From Desulfurivibrio sp044068625 (GTDB lineage Bacteria > Desulfobacterota > Desulfobulbia > Desulfobulbales > Desulfurivibrionaceae): DNA of 64,000 nucleotides. Position 1 is the stretch's first letter, and every line of letters starts with the position of its first letter. Positions 57,618 through 64,000 of this stretch are shown here, in pieces. The notes under the pieces were generated by a model. That model did not search any database. It was not told the origin of the DNA and saw only the letters and a list, made by a program, of their open reading frames with translations. The DNA lies in assembly GCF_044068625.1 (NCBI RefSeq), contig NZ_JBIPKH010000003.1, positions 62,001-126,000 on the forward strand, written 5' to 3'. Both the position numbers and the translations under genes were made by a program.

Positions 57618-57656
57618 AAAAAAAAGCCCGGAACGATAAATTAATATCGATCCGGG
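57618..57656 (-). terminator. Intrinsic terminator of the cbiK riboswitch
   Basis: On the minus strand CCCGGATCGATA pairs with TATCGTTCCGGG (one mismatch) around TTAATT and is followed by CTTTTTTTT. It is nearly identical in sequence and position to the btuB platform at 8427-8465. Confidence 0.87.
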
Positions 57657-57723
57657 ATTCCCTTTTTATCCGTCAGATCGGTCGCACAACCCCAAGCCAC
57701 GGGGGCTGCTTCCATGCTTGCTT

Positions 57724-57886
57724 CCAGGCAGGTCTTCTGACTCTCGGCTCATCCTACCGGCCGCGCCTTCCCACCCGGATGGTTCCGGGCAGTGGCATTG
57801 TGCGGCTTTCGTCCCCGATTACAGCGGCGGGCCCGTCTCCGACTTCCACGGAGTTCCCTGTTATGCCCTTGCGGGCACCTGGACAA
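57724..57886 (-). promoter_or_regulatory. Cobalamin riboswitch (cbiK operon leader)
   Basis: On the minus strand: GGTGCCCGCAAGGGC, GGGAACTCCGTGGAAGTC, CCCGCCGCTGTAATCGGGG, the B12 box GCCACTG with GGGAAGG, and GAGAGTCAGAAGACCTGCCT. Controls the thirteen genes through cbiP. Confidence 0.95.
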
Positions 57887-57898
57887 TTCTGGCCGAGA

Positions 57899-57926
57899 GG
57901 TTTACTTAAGCGGGAAGGAAAGTCAA
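57899..57926 (-). promoter_or_regulatory. Sigma-70-type promoter for the cobalamin operon
   Basis: On the minus strand TTGACT (57926-57921), a 16-bp spacer and TAAACC (57904-57899) lie directly before the aptamer. Confidence 0.5.
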
Positions 57927-57939
57927 GTTTTTTCCGGCG

Positions 57940-57968
57940 TTGACTTTGGCTGTGGTATTAGGTAGTTT
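57940..57968 (+). promoter_or_regulatory. Sigma-70-type promoter for the small coiled-coil protein gene
   Basis: TTGACT (57940-57945), a 17-bp spacer and TAGTTT (57963-57968), about 40 bp before the start codon. Confidence 0.45.
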
Positions 57969-58009
57969 CGCAGGTGGGAGTAGACCTTGATAACAAAGGG
58001 AGAGATCCG

Positions 58010-58465
58010 ATGAAGTTAAATATCTGCGTGATATTTCTGGTGGGCTTCCTGCTCTTGGTTCCGCAGGCTTATGCTGAAACGGTGGACGACCAAACGACCT
58101 TCGAGACGGTGAAGCAGGAGACTCAAAGTCTGCTGCGGACTTTGGGCGCCTATACCGCGGACCAGAAAGAGGCGGCGGTGCGCAAGACCAAGGCGGCTTT
58201 AGACCAGTTGGACAAGCGGATCGATGACCTGGAAACCAGCATCAATAAAAACTGGGAGAAGATGGACCGGGAGGCTCGGCAAAAGGCCAGGGCCAGCTTG
58301 CAGGCCCTGCGCGAGCAGCGGAAGCAGGTGGCTGAACGATACGAGAGCCTGAAGGGTAGCTCCTCGGAGGCCTGGGAGCAGATGAAAAAAGGGTTTTCCG
58401 ATGCCTATCGGGAGCTCAGTGAAGCCTGGGAGAGATCCGAGCAGGAGTTTGGCGGCCAAGAATAG
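58010..58465 (+). CDS. Small exported coiled-coil protein
   Basis: 151 residues with a signal peptide (NICVIFLVGFLLLVPQAYA). The remainder is one long, highly charged helix with heptad character (VRKTKAALDQLDKRIDDLE, ARASLQALREQRKQVAERY) and no catalytic motif. ATG 58010 was chosen for AAGGGAG upstream. It looks like a periplasmic stress or envelope protein of the apolipoprotein-like coiled-coil type; no specific function is recognised. Transcribed divergently from the cobalamin operon. Confidence 0.8.
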   Translation: MKLNICVIFLVGFLLLVPQAYAETVDDQTTFETVKQETQSLLRTLGAYTADQKEAAVRKTKAALDQLDKRIDDLETSINKNWEKMDREARQKARASLQALREQRKQVAERYESLKGSSSEAWEQMKKGFSDAYRELSEAWERSEQEFGGQE

Positions 58466-58566
58466 CCCAGGCCACCCGTGGCTCGTTCGGCTCCTCGTCT
58501 CTTGTCCGGGTTGCAGGTTTTATCCCGTTAGAGCTTGGCCCTACTTCCACTTCCAGGCATTGGGCG

Positions 58567-58878
58567 ATGAAGGAACTGATTATTTTTCTGTTGGCTTCGG
58601 CTTTTTTTGCCTGGGTTTCGCGGAGGGCGCTGCTTAACCCCCGTGCCCACGGTTTTTACCGTTTTTGGGCCTGGGAGTTTATCCTGGCCCTGCTGCTGCT
58701 GGCCTGGGGTGCCTTTCTCAAGGATACCTCCCTGGTTGGCTTTGCCCTGGCGGGGGGAGCCAGCATCGCCCTCTTTTTCACCGCCCTGTGCGACGAGGCC
58801 GAGTGCCGCCGCCATTTCGGTTCGGCTTACGTCGAGTACATGAAGAGCAGCAAGCGGTTCCTGCCGTTGCTGTTCTGA
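58567..58878 (+). pseudogene. Shrunken isoprenylcysteine/phospholipid methyltransferase-like protein
   Basis: 103 residues with two or three membrane segments. The first 45 residues look like the start of a membrane methyltransferase of the PEMT/ICMT superfamily (RRALLNPRAHGFYRFWAWEF). The last 58 look like its end (LAWGAFLKDTSLVGFALAGG, CRRHFGSAYVEYMKSSKRFLP). The central SAM-binding segment with the RHP(M/L)Y motif is missing. The joint falls in a Leu-rich stretch (LALLLLAW), as expected for an in-frame deletion between repeats. The frame is open and could be expressed, but enzyme activity is unlikely. Confidence 0.6.
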
Positions 58879-58897
58879 CCGCCGGTGGTTCCGTTGT

Positions 58898-60535
58898 TCA
58901 GGACTCGTTGCGGAGCCGGTCCCGGGGGTTGTCGCCAAGCATCTCCGCCAGCAGGGGTTCGACCTGGGCGGCGAAACCGCTACCAGCCCCTTCGTAAAGA
59001 TTGAAGGCGACTTGGGCCCCGACTCTTTCCAGCTCGGCGGCATCGTCGGGAAACTGGGCCAGGGCCGCGATATAGCCTTCAAAGCCCGCCTCTTTCAGTT
59101 GCCGCAGGGCGTAGAGGTTGGCCTGGTGCTCGGGCATGGCCAGCAATATCATCCGCAGTTTATCGTGGCGGGCCCGCAGCCAGAAGTCGGGGTCGGTGGC
59201 ATCGCCGTGGACCACCAGGCGGCCCTTGCTCCGATGCTCGCTGACCTTGTTGGTGTTGTTTTCCACCCCCACCGCCACCTCGCCGAAATCACCGGTGATG
59301 AAATCGTACGCGCCGCTGCCCACCCGGCCCATGCCGAAGATCGCCACCACCGCCTCGCCCAGGTCGATGGGGTGCTCCTCGGGGTGGCGTTGCGGCCCCT
59401 CATATTTTTGCAGCCGGTCGTGGAGCAGGGAGAAAAGCCGGTGGGAAAGTTGATTAAGGGGAGCGGCCGCCACAAAGGAGATGGCCAGGGCGATGGCGAT
59501 GATCAGCATCCAAGAGGGATCCATCCAGCCGTTGGCCACTCCCACCGCGCCGACGATCAGGCCGAACTCACTGTAGTTGGCCAGGCTCAGGGAGGCCAGA
59601 AACGAGGTGCGGGCCCGCAGTCGGAGCCGGGTGAGGAGCAGGAAGAAAAGGACCACCTTCATGGGAATAAGCAGCACCAGGAAAAATGCCAGGCCGATAT
59701 CCTGCCAGCCGGGCAGACCGGCCAGGCCGATCTGGACGAAAAAACCCACCAGGAACAGTTCCTTGAGGCTGAAGAGGTTGTCGGCGATCTCCGAGGCCCG
59801 CTTGTTGTTGGCCAGGAGCATGCCCAGGGCCAGGGCACCGAGATCGGGCTTCAACCCCACCAGATCGAAGGTGGCCACCCCCACCGCCAGGGCGGCAAAA
59901 AGACCGAACATGGGCAACAGTTCGCCGTGGCCGCAACGGTTGAGGATGTAGTAGATCCCCGGCCGGACCAGGAGCAGGGCGGCCAGCAGCGGCACGGCCC
60001 ACAGGGACGGCAGCTTGCCGGTGGAGGCGGTAAGAAAAAGCACCGCGAAGATATCCTGCATGATCAGAATGCCAATGGCGGTGCGCCCGTGCAGAGAGAG
60101 CATCTCCCCCTTCTCCTCCAGAATCTTCACCGCGAACACGGTGCTGGAGAAACAGAGGGCAAAGGCCACCAGCACCGCCTGGCCGGGGCCGATGGCGGCA
60201 AAGGTCTCGATCCCCACGGTCGAGAGCAGGATAAAGCCCAGGCTGAACACCAGCACGGTGATTACGGCATGGCCGGTGGCTCCGGCCCAGACCTCGGGGC
60301 GGGTCAGGTTGTGGATTTTCAGCTTCAGGCCGATGGTGAAGAGCAGCAGGGTGACCCCGAGATCGGCCAGGATGGCGATGGTGGGGTCGGGTTTGAGCCC
60401 CAGGGCGTAGAAAAGAAAGCCGGCGACCAGAAAGCCGATCAGGGGCGGCAGGCCCACCTGACGGGCCAGAAAACCCAGCAGAAAGGCGGTGGAAAGGGTG
60501 AGGGGGTAGGCACTGAGGACGGATCCGGGTTCCAT
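58898..60535 (-). CDS. KefB-like monovalent cation:proton antiporter with TrkA-N domain
   Basis: 545 residues. An N-terminal CPA2 antiporter domain of about 12 transmembrane segments (about 1-375) has LPPLIGFLVAGFLFYALGL, LLFTIGLKLK, FCFSSTVFAVKILEEKGE-like block and GILIMQDIFAVLFL. A cytoplasmic Rossmann TrkA-N domain follows (IFGMGRVGSGAYDFI, VVHGDATDPDFW). Probably exchanges potassium or sodium for protons, useful in an alkaline or saline habitat. It lacks an obvious KefB glutathione-regulation partner gene nearby. The gene converges with the short plus-strand methyltransferase remnant. Confidence 0.88.
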   Translation of the reverse strand: MEPGSVLSAYPLTLSTAFLLGFLARQVGLPPLIGFLVAGFLFYALGLKPDPTIAILADLGVTLLLFTIGLKLKIHNLTRPEVWAGATGHAVITVLVFSLGFILLSTVGIETFAAIGPGQAVLVAFALCFSSTVFAVKILEEKGEMLSLHGRTAIGILIMQDIFAVLFLTASTGKLPSLWAVPLLAALLLVRPGIYYILNRCGHGELLPMFGLFAALAVGVATFDLVGLKPDLGALALGMLLANNKRASEIADNLFSLKELFLVGFFVQIGLAGLPGWQDIGLAFFLVLLIPMKVVLFFLLLTRLRLRARTSFLASLSLANYSEFGLIVGAVGVANGWMDPSWMLIIAIALAISFVAAAPLNQLSHRLFSLLHDRLQKYEGPQRHPEEHPIDLGEAVVAIFGMGRVGSGAYDFITGDFGEVAVGVENNTNKVSEHRSKGRLVVHGDATDPDFWLRARHDKLRMILLAMPEHQANLYALRQLKEAGFEGYIAALAQFPDDAAELERVGAQVAFNLYEGAGSGFAAQVEPLLAEMLGDNPRDRLRNES

Positions 60536-60925
60536 GGGGTTTTTCCTTTGTTAAGCGGTTTTTTCCGCACCGTTTTATCCTGATTTAATGGTGCCCGACT
60601 CCTGTTGGCCGGTGGTGGAATTCCCGCATAATATGGCGCTGCTGGCCAAATGTAAAATTAAACCAGAATTTTTTCTCCGTTAACTTCCGGCAGATAGCCT
60701 GGCGCGGTGGTCGAACTTCCGGCTATTTCACGGGTTGACGCCGGTGATTTTCCCGCCCTTTACAGTGGTTGTAGGTGATAACCTTTATCGGTCGGCTCTC
60801 TTGCCCCTGTGGTTGCGGGTTTTTCAAATGTTAGAGTTGTTTTGCTGTTTTGGAGCGATTTTTGCTTGCCCCTGGTCCTGGAGATATTCGACAAAGGGTC
60901 TTGTTGGATCGAGGAAAGGGTGATA
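60536..60925. other. Intergenic region between divergent antiporter and HDOD genes
   Basis: No gene is supported in this 390-bp AT-richer stretch. It should hold both divergent promoters. TTGACG at 60735-60740 is a possible plus-strand -35 box, but no good -10 follows at 16-18 bp. Confidence 0.6.
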
Positions 60926-61810
60926 ATGTCAAGAATAATTCAAAAAAGCCCTGGTGGGCTCGGGTCCGCGGTTTCCGGCCCGTTTTCCCCCCGCGATCTG
61001 TTGCTGGGCGAGGAGATCATGGCTTCGCCGCCCTCGATTTACCTCGAGCTCAGTCGGGTGCTGATCCTGTCCGGCCGGACCATCGCTGGCGTGGCCGGGG
61101 TGATCGAGCAGGACGCCATCCTCAGTGCCCGTTTGCTGGCCCTGGTCAACAGGATCTCCGGTGGACCATCGCGGCGGGTGGCTACCATCGCCCAGGCCCT
61201 GGAACTGGTGGGGCTGGCGGCCATGCGGCACCTGGTGCTGGCCACCCTGACCATGGACGGTTTCCGGGGTTTGGGCAATGAACTGGAGGATCCTCGCCTC
61301 TTCTGGCGCCAGGGTTTGCTCTGCGCCCTGATTGGTCACGGTTTGGGGGCCAGGGTCGAAGGGGTGAAGGGGGCGGCGGAGATTCTTTTCGCCGCCGGTC
61401 TGCTCCACCGCTTAGGGGACCTGATCATTTTGCGGCGGGTGCCGGAACTGGCCCGGGAGGCGCTGTTCCGCCGCCGGGACCATGGCCTCTCTTTGGCCGA
61501 GGCGGAACGCAGTGTGCTGGGGTTCGACTATGGCGATGTGGGGGCGGCACTGGCCGAGAGATGGCTCTTTCCCCCGGGATTGATCGAGCTGCTGGCTTTT
61601 CAGCAGCGCCCGGAAAGGGCGCTTAACCAACCCCGGCTTTGCGCCCTCCTGCACCTGGCGGTGGGTATGGTTCAGGATGGTGAGCCGCCGCCGGTTGCCG
61701 CGCCCTGCTGGCCCCTGGGCGGCGTTACCGTGGAAATTTTAAACGGGGCCCGGGCCGCGGCCGAAAGCCGGCTTGCCGAAATCGCGGAAATTTATAACTT
61801 GCCTTCCTAG
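60926..61810 (+). CDS. HDOD-domain signalling protein
   Basis: 294 residues. An HDOD domain (about 20-230) shows PSIYLELSRVLILSGRTIAGVAGVIEQDAILSARLLALVN and VATIAQALELVGLAAMRHLVLA. It lacks a functional HD phosphodiesterase signature, as usual for HDOD. These proteins serve as regulatory scaffolds in two-component, chemotaxis or c-di-GMP signalling. ATG 60926 was chosen because GAGGAAAGG precedes it; a longer upstream extension has no family similarity. A GGDEF-PilZ gene follows after 17 bp, so the pair likely forms one signalling operon. Confidence 0.86.
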   Translation: MSRIIQKSPGGLGSAVSGPFSPRDLLLGEEIMASPPSIYLELSRVLILSGRTIAGVAGVIEQDAILSARLLALVNRISGGPSRRVATIAQALELVGLAAMRHLVLATLTMDGFRGLGNELEDPRLFWRQGLLCALIGHGLGARVEGVKGAAEILFAAGLLHRLGDLIILRRVPELAREALFRRRDHGLSLAEAERSVLGFDYGDVGAALAERWLFPPGLIELLAFQQRPERALNQPRLCALLHLAVGMVQDGEPPPVAAPCWPLGGVTVEILNGARAAAESRLAEIAEIYNLPS

Positions 61811-61827
61811 GCGGAGGTGATGGCGGG

Positions 61828-63054
61828 ATGCAGGAGGAGAGGGCTGGTCGAGCCATGGACCTTGACGCTGAAAAAAGGGTTAGAGAGTTGGTCCTCGACC
61901 ACCTCCGCCATCCGGAAGCGGTTGAACCCCTGGTCGATACCCTGGATCGCCTGGTGCGGCGGGAGGGGGAGATCGCCTGCAAGGTTATCCTGGAACTCCT
62001 GGTCCATCGCGATTTCAGCCGGGAGGAAGCGGCCCGCTACTGGCAGGAGATCGTGGCCCATCGCCACATGCTCTCCCTGGCCCTGGGGCGGGAGGTCACC
62101 CTCTATGTGGCGGTCTGTGATTATTTTTCCCTCAACGGCAACGGGGTCAACCATCCCAAGCTGGTCGACGTTTATCAGTTTGAGTCCATCAACAGCGAAA
62201 AACAGTTTGATTTTCTCACCGGAGTTTACAATCGCAAGGCCCTGGAAACCTCCTTGGGCCGGGAGTTCAGCCGGGCCGAGCGCCACCGGCGCAAACTCTC
62301 GGTGCTCTTTATCGATCTTGATTCATTTAAAGAGATCAACGATGATTTCGGGCACCTGGTCGGCGACAAGGTGTTGCGGCATGTCGGTAAAATTCTGACC
62401 CGTAACAAACGCTCCGGGGATATTGCCGCCCGCTACGGCGGTGATGAGTTTGCCATGATCCTGCCCGATACCGGCAAGGAGGAGGCGCTGGTTCTGGCCC
62501 AAAGAATCAACGGCGAGGTCAACCGGGAGCTCATTGCCGCCGAGGGGATGGAGGTGCGGCTTACGGTGAGCGGCGGGATCGCCACCTATCCCGATGACGC
62601 CGCCAGCGGCCAGGAGCTCCTCAAGTGCGCCGATGAGGCCCTGTTGCAGGCCAAACGCCTGGGGCGGAACCTTGTTCTGGCCTACAGGTCGGAGAAGCGC
62701 CAGGCCCAGCGTCTGGCCCTGGAGGCCCCCCTGACCATTACCCGGATTGAAACCTCCACCGTGGATTTTCCGCCCTTGCGGAGCAAGAATCTAAGCCGCA
62801 CCGGCATTTTGCTGGATTGCGGTTTCCCCATCAGTCGGGGCTCCCTGCTGGAGATGGAGATCGTCCTCAAGGATCGCAAGCTGACGGTTCGAGGGGAGGT
62901 GGTGCGGGTGGAAAAGATGGGGCCGGAGCGGTTCGATATCGGGGTTTCATTTTTGCGGAAACCGGGCCGGCCCAAGCCGCAACCCCGCCGGTCGCCGCTC
63001 AGCCTTGGCGACCAAGGCGGGCGAACTCCCGACGCAGCTCACGCTCAAGCCTAG
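61828..63054 (+). CDS. Diguanylate cyclase with C-terminal PilZ domain
   Basis: 408 residues, no membrane segment. An N-terminal helical region (about 1-130) of unknown family is followed by GGDEF (about 131-295) with DFLTGVYNRKALE, LFIDLDSFKEINDDFGHLVGD and the active site ARYGGDEF. RSGD five residues before it is an intact inhibitory I-site. The C-terminal PilZ-like domain (about 296-385) shows LSRTGILLDCGFPISRG. It can make c-di-GMP and perhaps sense it. The 3' end overlaps the convergent FlhG-like gene by 56 bp. Confidence 0.88.
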   Translation: MQEERAGRAMDLDAEKRVRELVLDHLRHPEAVEPLVDTLDRLVRREGEIACKVILELLVHRDFSREEAARYWQEIVAHRHMLSLALGREVTLYVAVCDYFSLNGNGVNHPKLVDVYQFESINSEKQFDFLTGVYNRKALETSLGREFSRAERHRRKLSVLFIDLDSFKEINDDFGHLVGDKVLRHVGKILTRNKRSGDIAARYGGDEFAMILPDTGKEEALVLAQRINGEVNRELIAAEGMEVRLTVSGGIATYPDDAASGQELLKCADEALLQAKRLGRNLVLAYRSEKRQAQRLALEAPLTITRIETSTVDFPPLRSKNLSRTGILLDCGFPISRGSLLEMEIVLKDRKLTVRGEVVRVEKMGPERFDIGVSFLRKPGRPKPQPRRSPLSLGDQGGRTPDAAHAQA

Positions 63055-64000
63055 TCAGCTCGTCGATCTTGTCACCGATATTTTTAAGCAGGGGCTCGCG
63101 GCCGTCGGGGCAGGGACGGTTGAAACGCTGCTGGTAGGCGACTTTCAACTCGGTCAGCAGTTTGCCGAACTCCTCTTCGCTTAAATTCCCTTCCCGGAGC
63201 TGGGCCAGCAGATTCTCGCCGGGCTCGAAAAGCTCCTCGCCGAAGCAGCGCCGGTAGCGGCTGTGCAGCTGCCGGGCAAACTGCCTGAAGCGTTGCTGGT
63301 CGGCCCCTGCCGCCGCCATCAATTTGACCAGGCTGTTCTCCGTATCGTGCAGGGGGCTCTGGTAGCGGGATTCAAACAGCCGTTCCAGGGTCTCCACCAC
63401 CCCCGCCAGCTCCTCCTTGGGGAAGTCCTGCAGTTCCAGTTGATGGTAGAGGGCCCGGCGGGCATTGATGGGGTAGCAGTTAAAGGTCTCGACGAAATTG
63501 TCCACCAGTTCGGTGATGAAGGCCGCCGCCTGCTCCCGGGGGATGCCGTTGCCGGCCAGCAGCGCCTTTGCCTGGCTCAACTGCTGGGGGTAATCTCCAG
63601 GCGGGGCAGGGTCACCGGGAGGGGGCGCCGTCGCCGCGGGCTCGGCGGGCAAGATCACCTCGCCCACCGGTTGTTCGTCGTCAATCCCGTTGTTCTCCTC
63701 GATTCCCATCATCTCCTGCCAGTAGTCGGCAAAGCCCGGGGTTTGGGGCTGGAGGGCCAGCTCTTTGGCCAGCTTGCGGGCCAGGGCCACAAAGCAGCGG
63801 GAGGCCGTCGAGTCCGGCCGGCTCAGCACCACCGGTTGTCGTTGATAAACCGAGGCGGTCACGGCCGGATCATTGCTGATATACCCGGCAAAATGGAGGT
63901 CCATGGCCAGGTATTTCTTTACCGCCGAGGCAAAGCGTTTATAGACCTCCCGGCTCTGTTCGGGGCTGGCGGCCTGGTTGACCAGGACCTGGGCCTGGCG
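62999..64000 (-). CDS. FlhG/MinD-like P-loop ATPase, 5' end outside window
   Basis: Visible C-terminal 333 residues. The upstream part matches the end of the FlhG/YlxH MinD family: QVLVNQAASPEQSREVYKRF, YLAMDLHFAGYISNDPAVTASVYQRQPVV and DSTASRCFVALARKLAKEL. FlhG counts and places flagella. The Walker A region lies beyond the right edge. An additional segment of about 230 residues follows the ATPase end, rich in charged helices (ELVDNFVETFNCYPINARRAL, FARQLHSRYRRCFGEELF, LKVAYQQRFNRP). It is not part of a usual FlhG. The starting ATG seen at 63904 is internal, as the frame continues to the window edge. Confidence 0.78.
   Translation of the reverse strand, partial: RQAQVLVNQAASPEQSREVYKRFASAVKKYLAMDLHFAGYISNDPAVTASVYQRQPVVLSRPDSTASRCFVALARKLAKELALQPQTPGFADYWQEMMGIEENNGIDDEQPVGEVILPAEPAATAPPPGDPAPPGDYPQQLSQAKALLAGNGIPREQAAAFITELVDNFVETFNCYPINARRALYHQLELQDFPKEELAGVVETLERLFESRYQSPLHDTENSLVKLMAAAGADQQRFRQFARQLHSRYRRCFGEELFEPGENLLAQLREGNLSEEEFGKLLTELKVAYQQRFNRPCPDGREPLLKNIGDKIDELTRLERELRREFARLGRQG

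Overview
The window is about 60-65% GC, densely packed and mostly encoded on the minus strand. Anaerobic (class III) ribonucleotide reductase, a complete anaerobic-type cobalamin operon, many multiheme c-type cytochromes and sigma-54 regulation point to an anaerobic Desulfobacterota bacterium, most likely Desulfobulbales (Desulfurivibrio-like). The species is inferred, not shown. No tRNA, rRNA or CRISPR array was seen.

Layout. (1) 1-8732: an nrdD fragment with its own cobalamin riboswitch, then a riboswitch-controlled uptake operon btuB-exbB-exbD-tonB-btuF-btuC-btuD. (2) 8849-10692: a Gly/Met-rich exported protein and a membrane diguanylate cyclase. (3) 10964-23931: a co-directional locus with 47 predicted c-haem sites: two tandem OmcE-like tetrahaem cytochromes, a 15-haem and a 5-haem protein, two NHL beta-propeller lipoproteins, a large beta-barrel, a 12-haem protein, a 7-haem protein, an OB-fold protein and two small HAMP-like membrane proteins. 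It looks like an extracellular electron-transfer conduit with cytochrome filaments. (4) 24229-29653: the apparent control unit. A PhnD-like lipoprotein, a histidine kinase with a CXXCH haem site in its sensor domain and an NtrC-type activator are divergent from a near-perfect sigma-54 promoter that drives the cytochromes. A REC-PilZ gene has a second sigma-54 promoter, and similar inverted repeats lie about 90-100 bp upstream of both. (5) 29710-35492: a ThiC-like gene under a cobalamin riboswitch (probably bzaF, lower-ligand synthesis), a Cache sensor, a gutted kinase remnant, cobD and cbiB. (6) 35522-44225: a defence island with type III restriction-modification, an AAA ATPase/partner pair, a zeta-toxin cassette flanked by 40-bp direct repeats, and vapBC. 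It sits between cbiP and cbiB-cobD and appears to split the cobalamin gene set. (7) 44324-57926: a 13-gene riboswitch-controlled operon, cbiK-ABC importer-cbiA-cbiC-cbiD-cobL-cbiL-cbiF-cbiG-cbiH-cbiP. Three of its genes carry palindromic elements inside the reading frame. (8) 57940-64000: a small periplasmic coiled-coil protein, a shrunken methyltransferase remnant, a KefB-like antiporter, HDOD and GGDEF-PilZ genes, and the 3' part of an FlhG/MinD-like ATPase.

Two systems dominate. The first is corrinoid economy: four cobalamin riboswitches control uptake, synthesis, lower-ligand formation and a B12-independent enzyme. The second is a redox-sensing, sigma-54-controlled extracellular electron-transfer locus.
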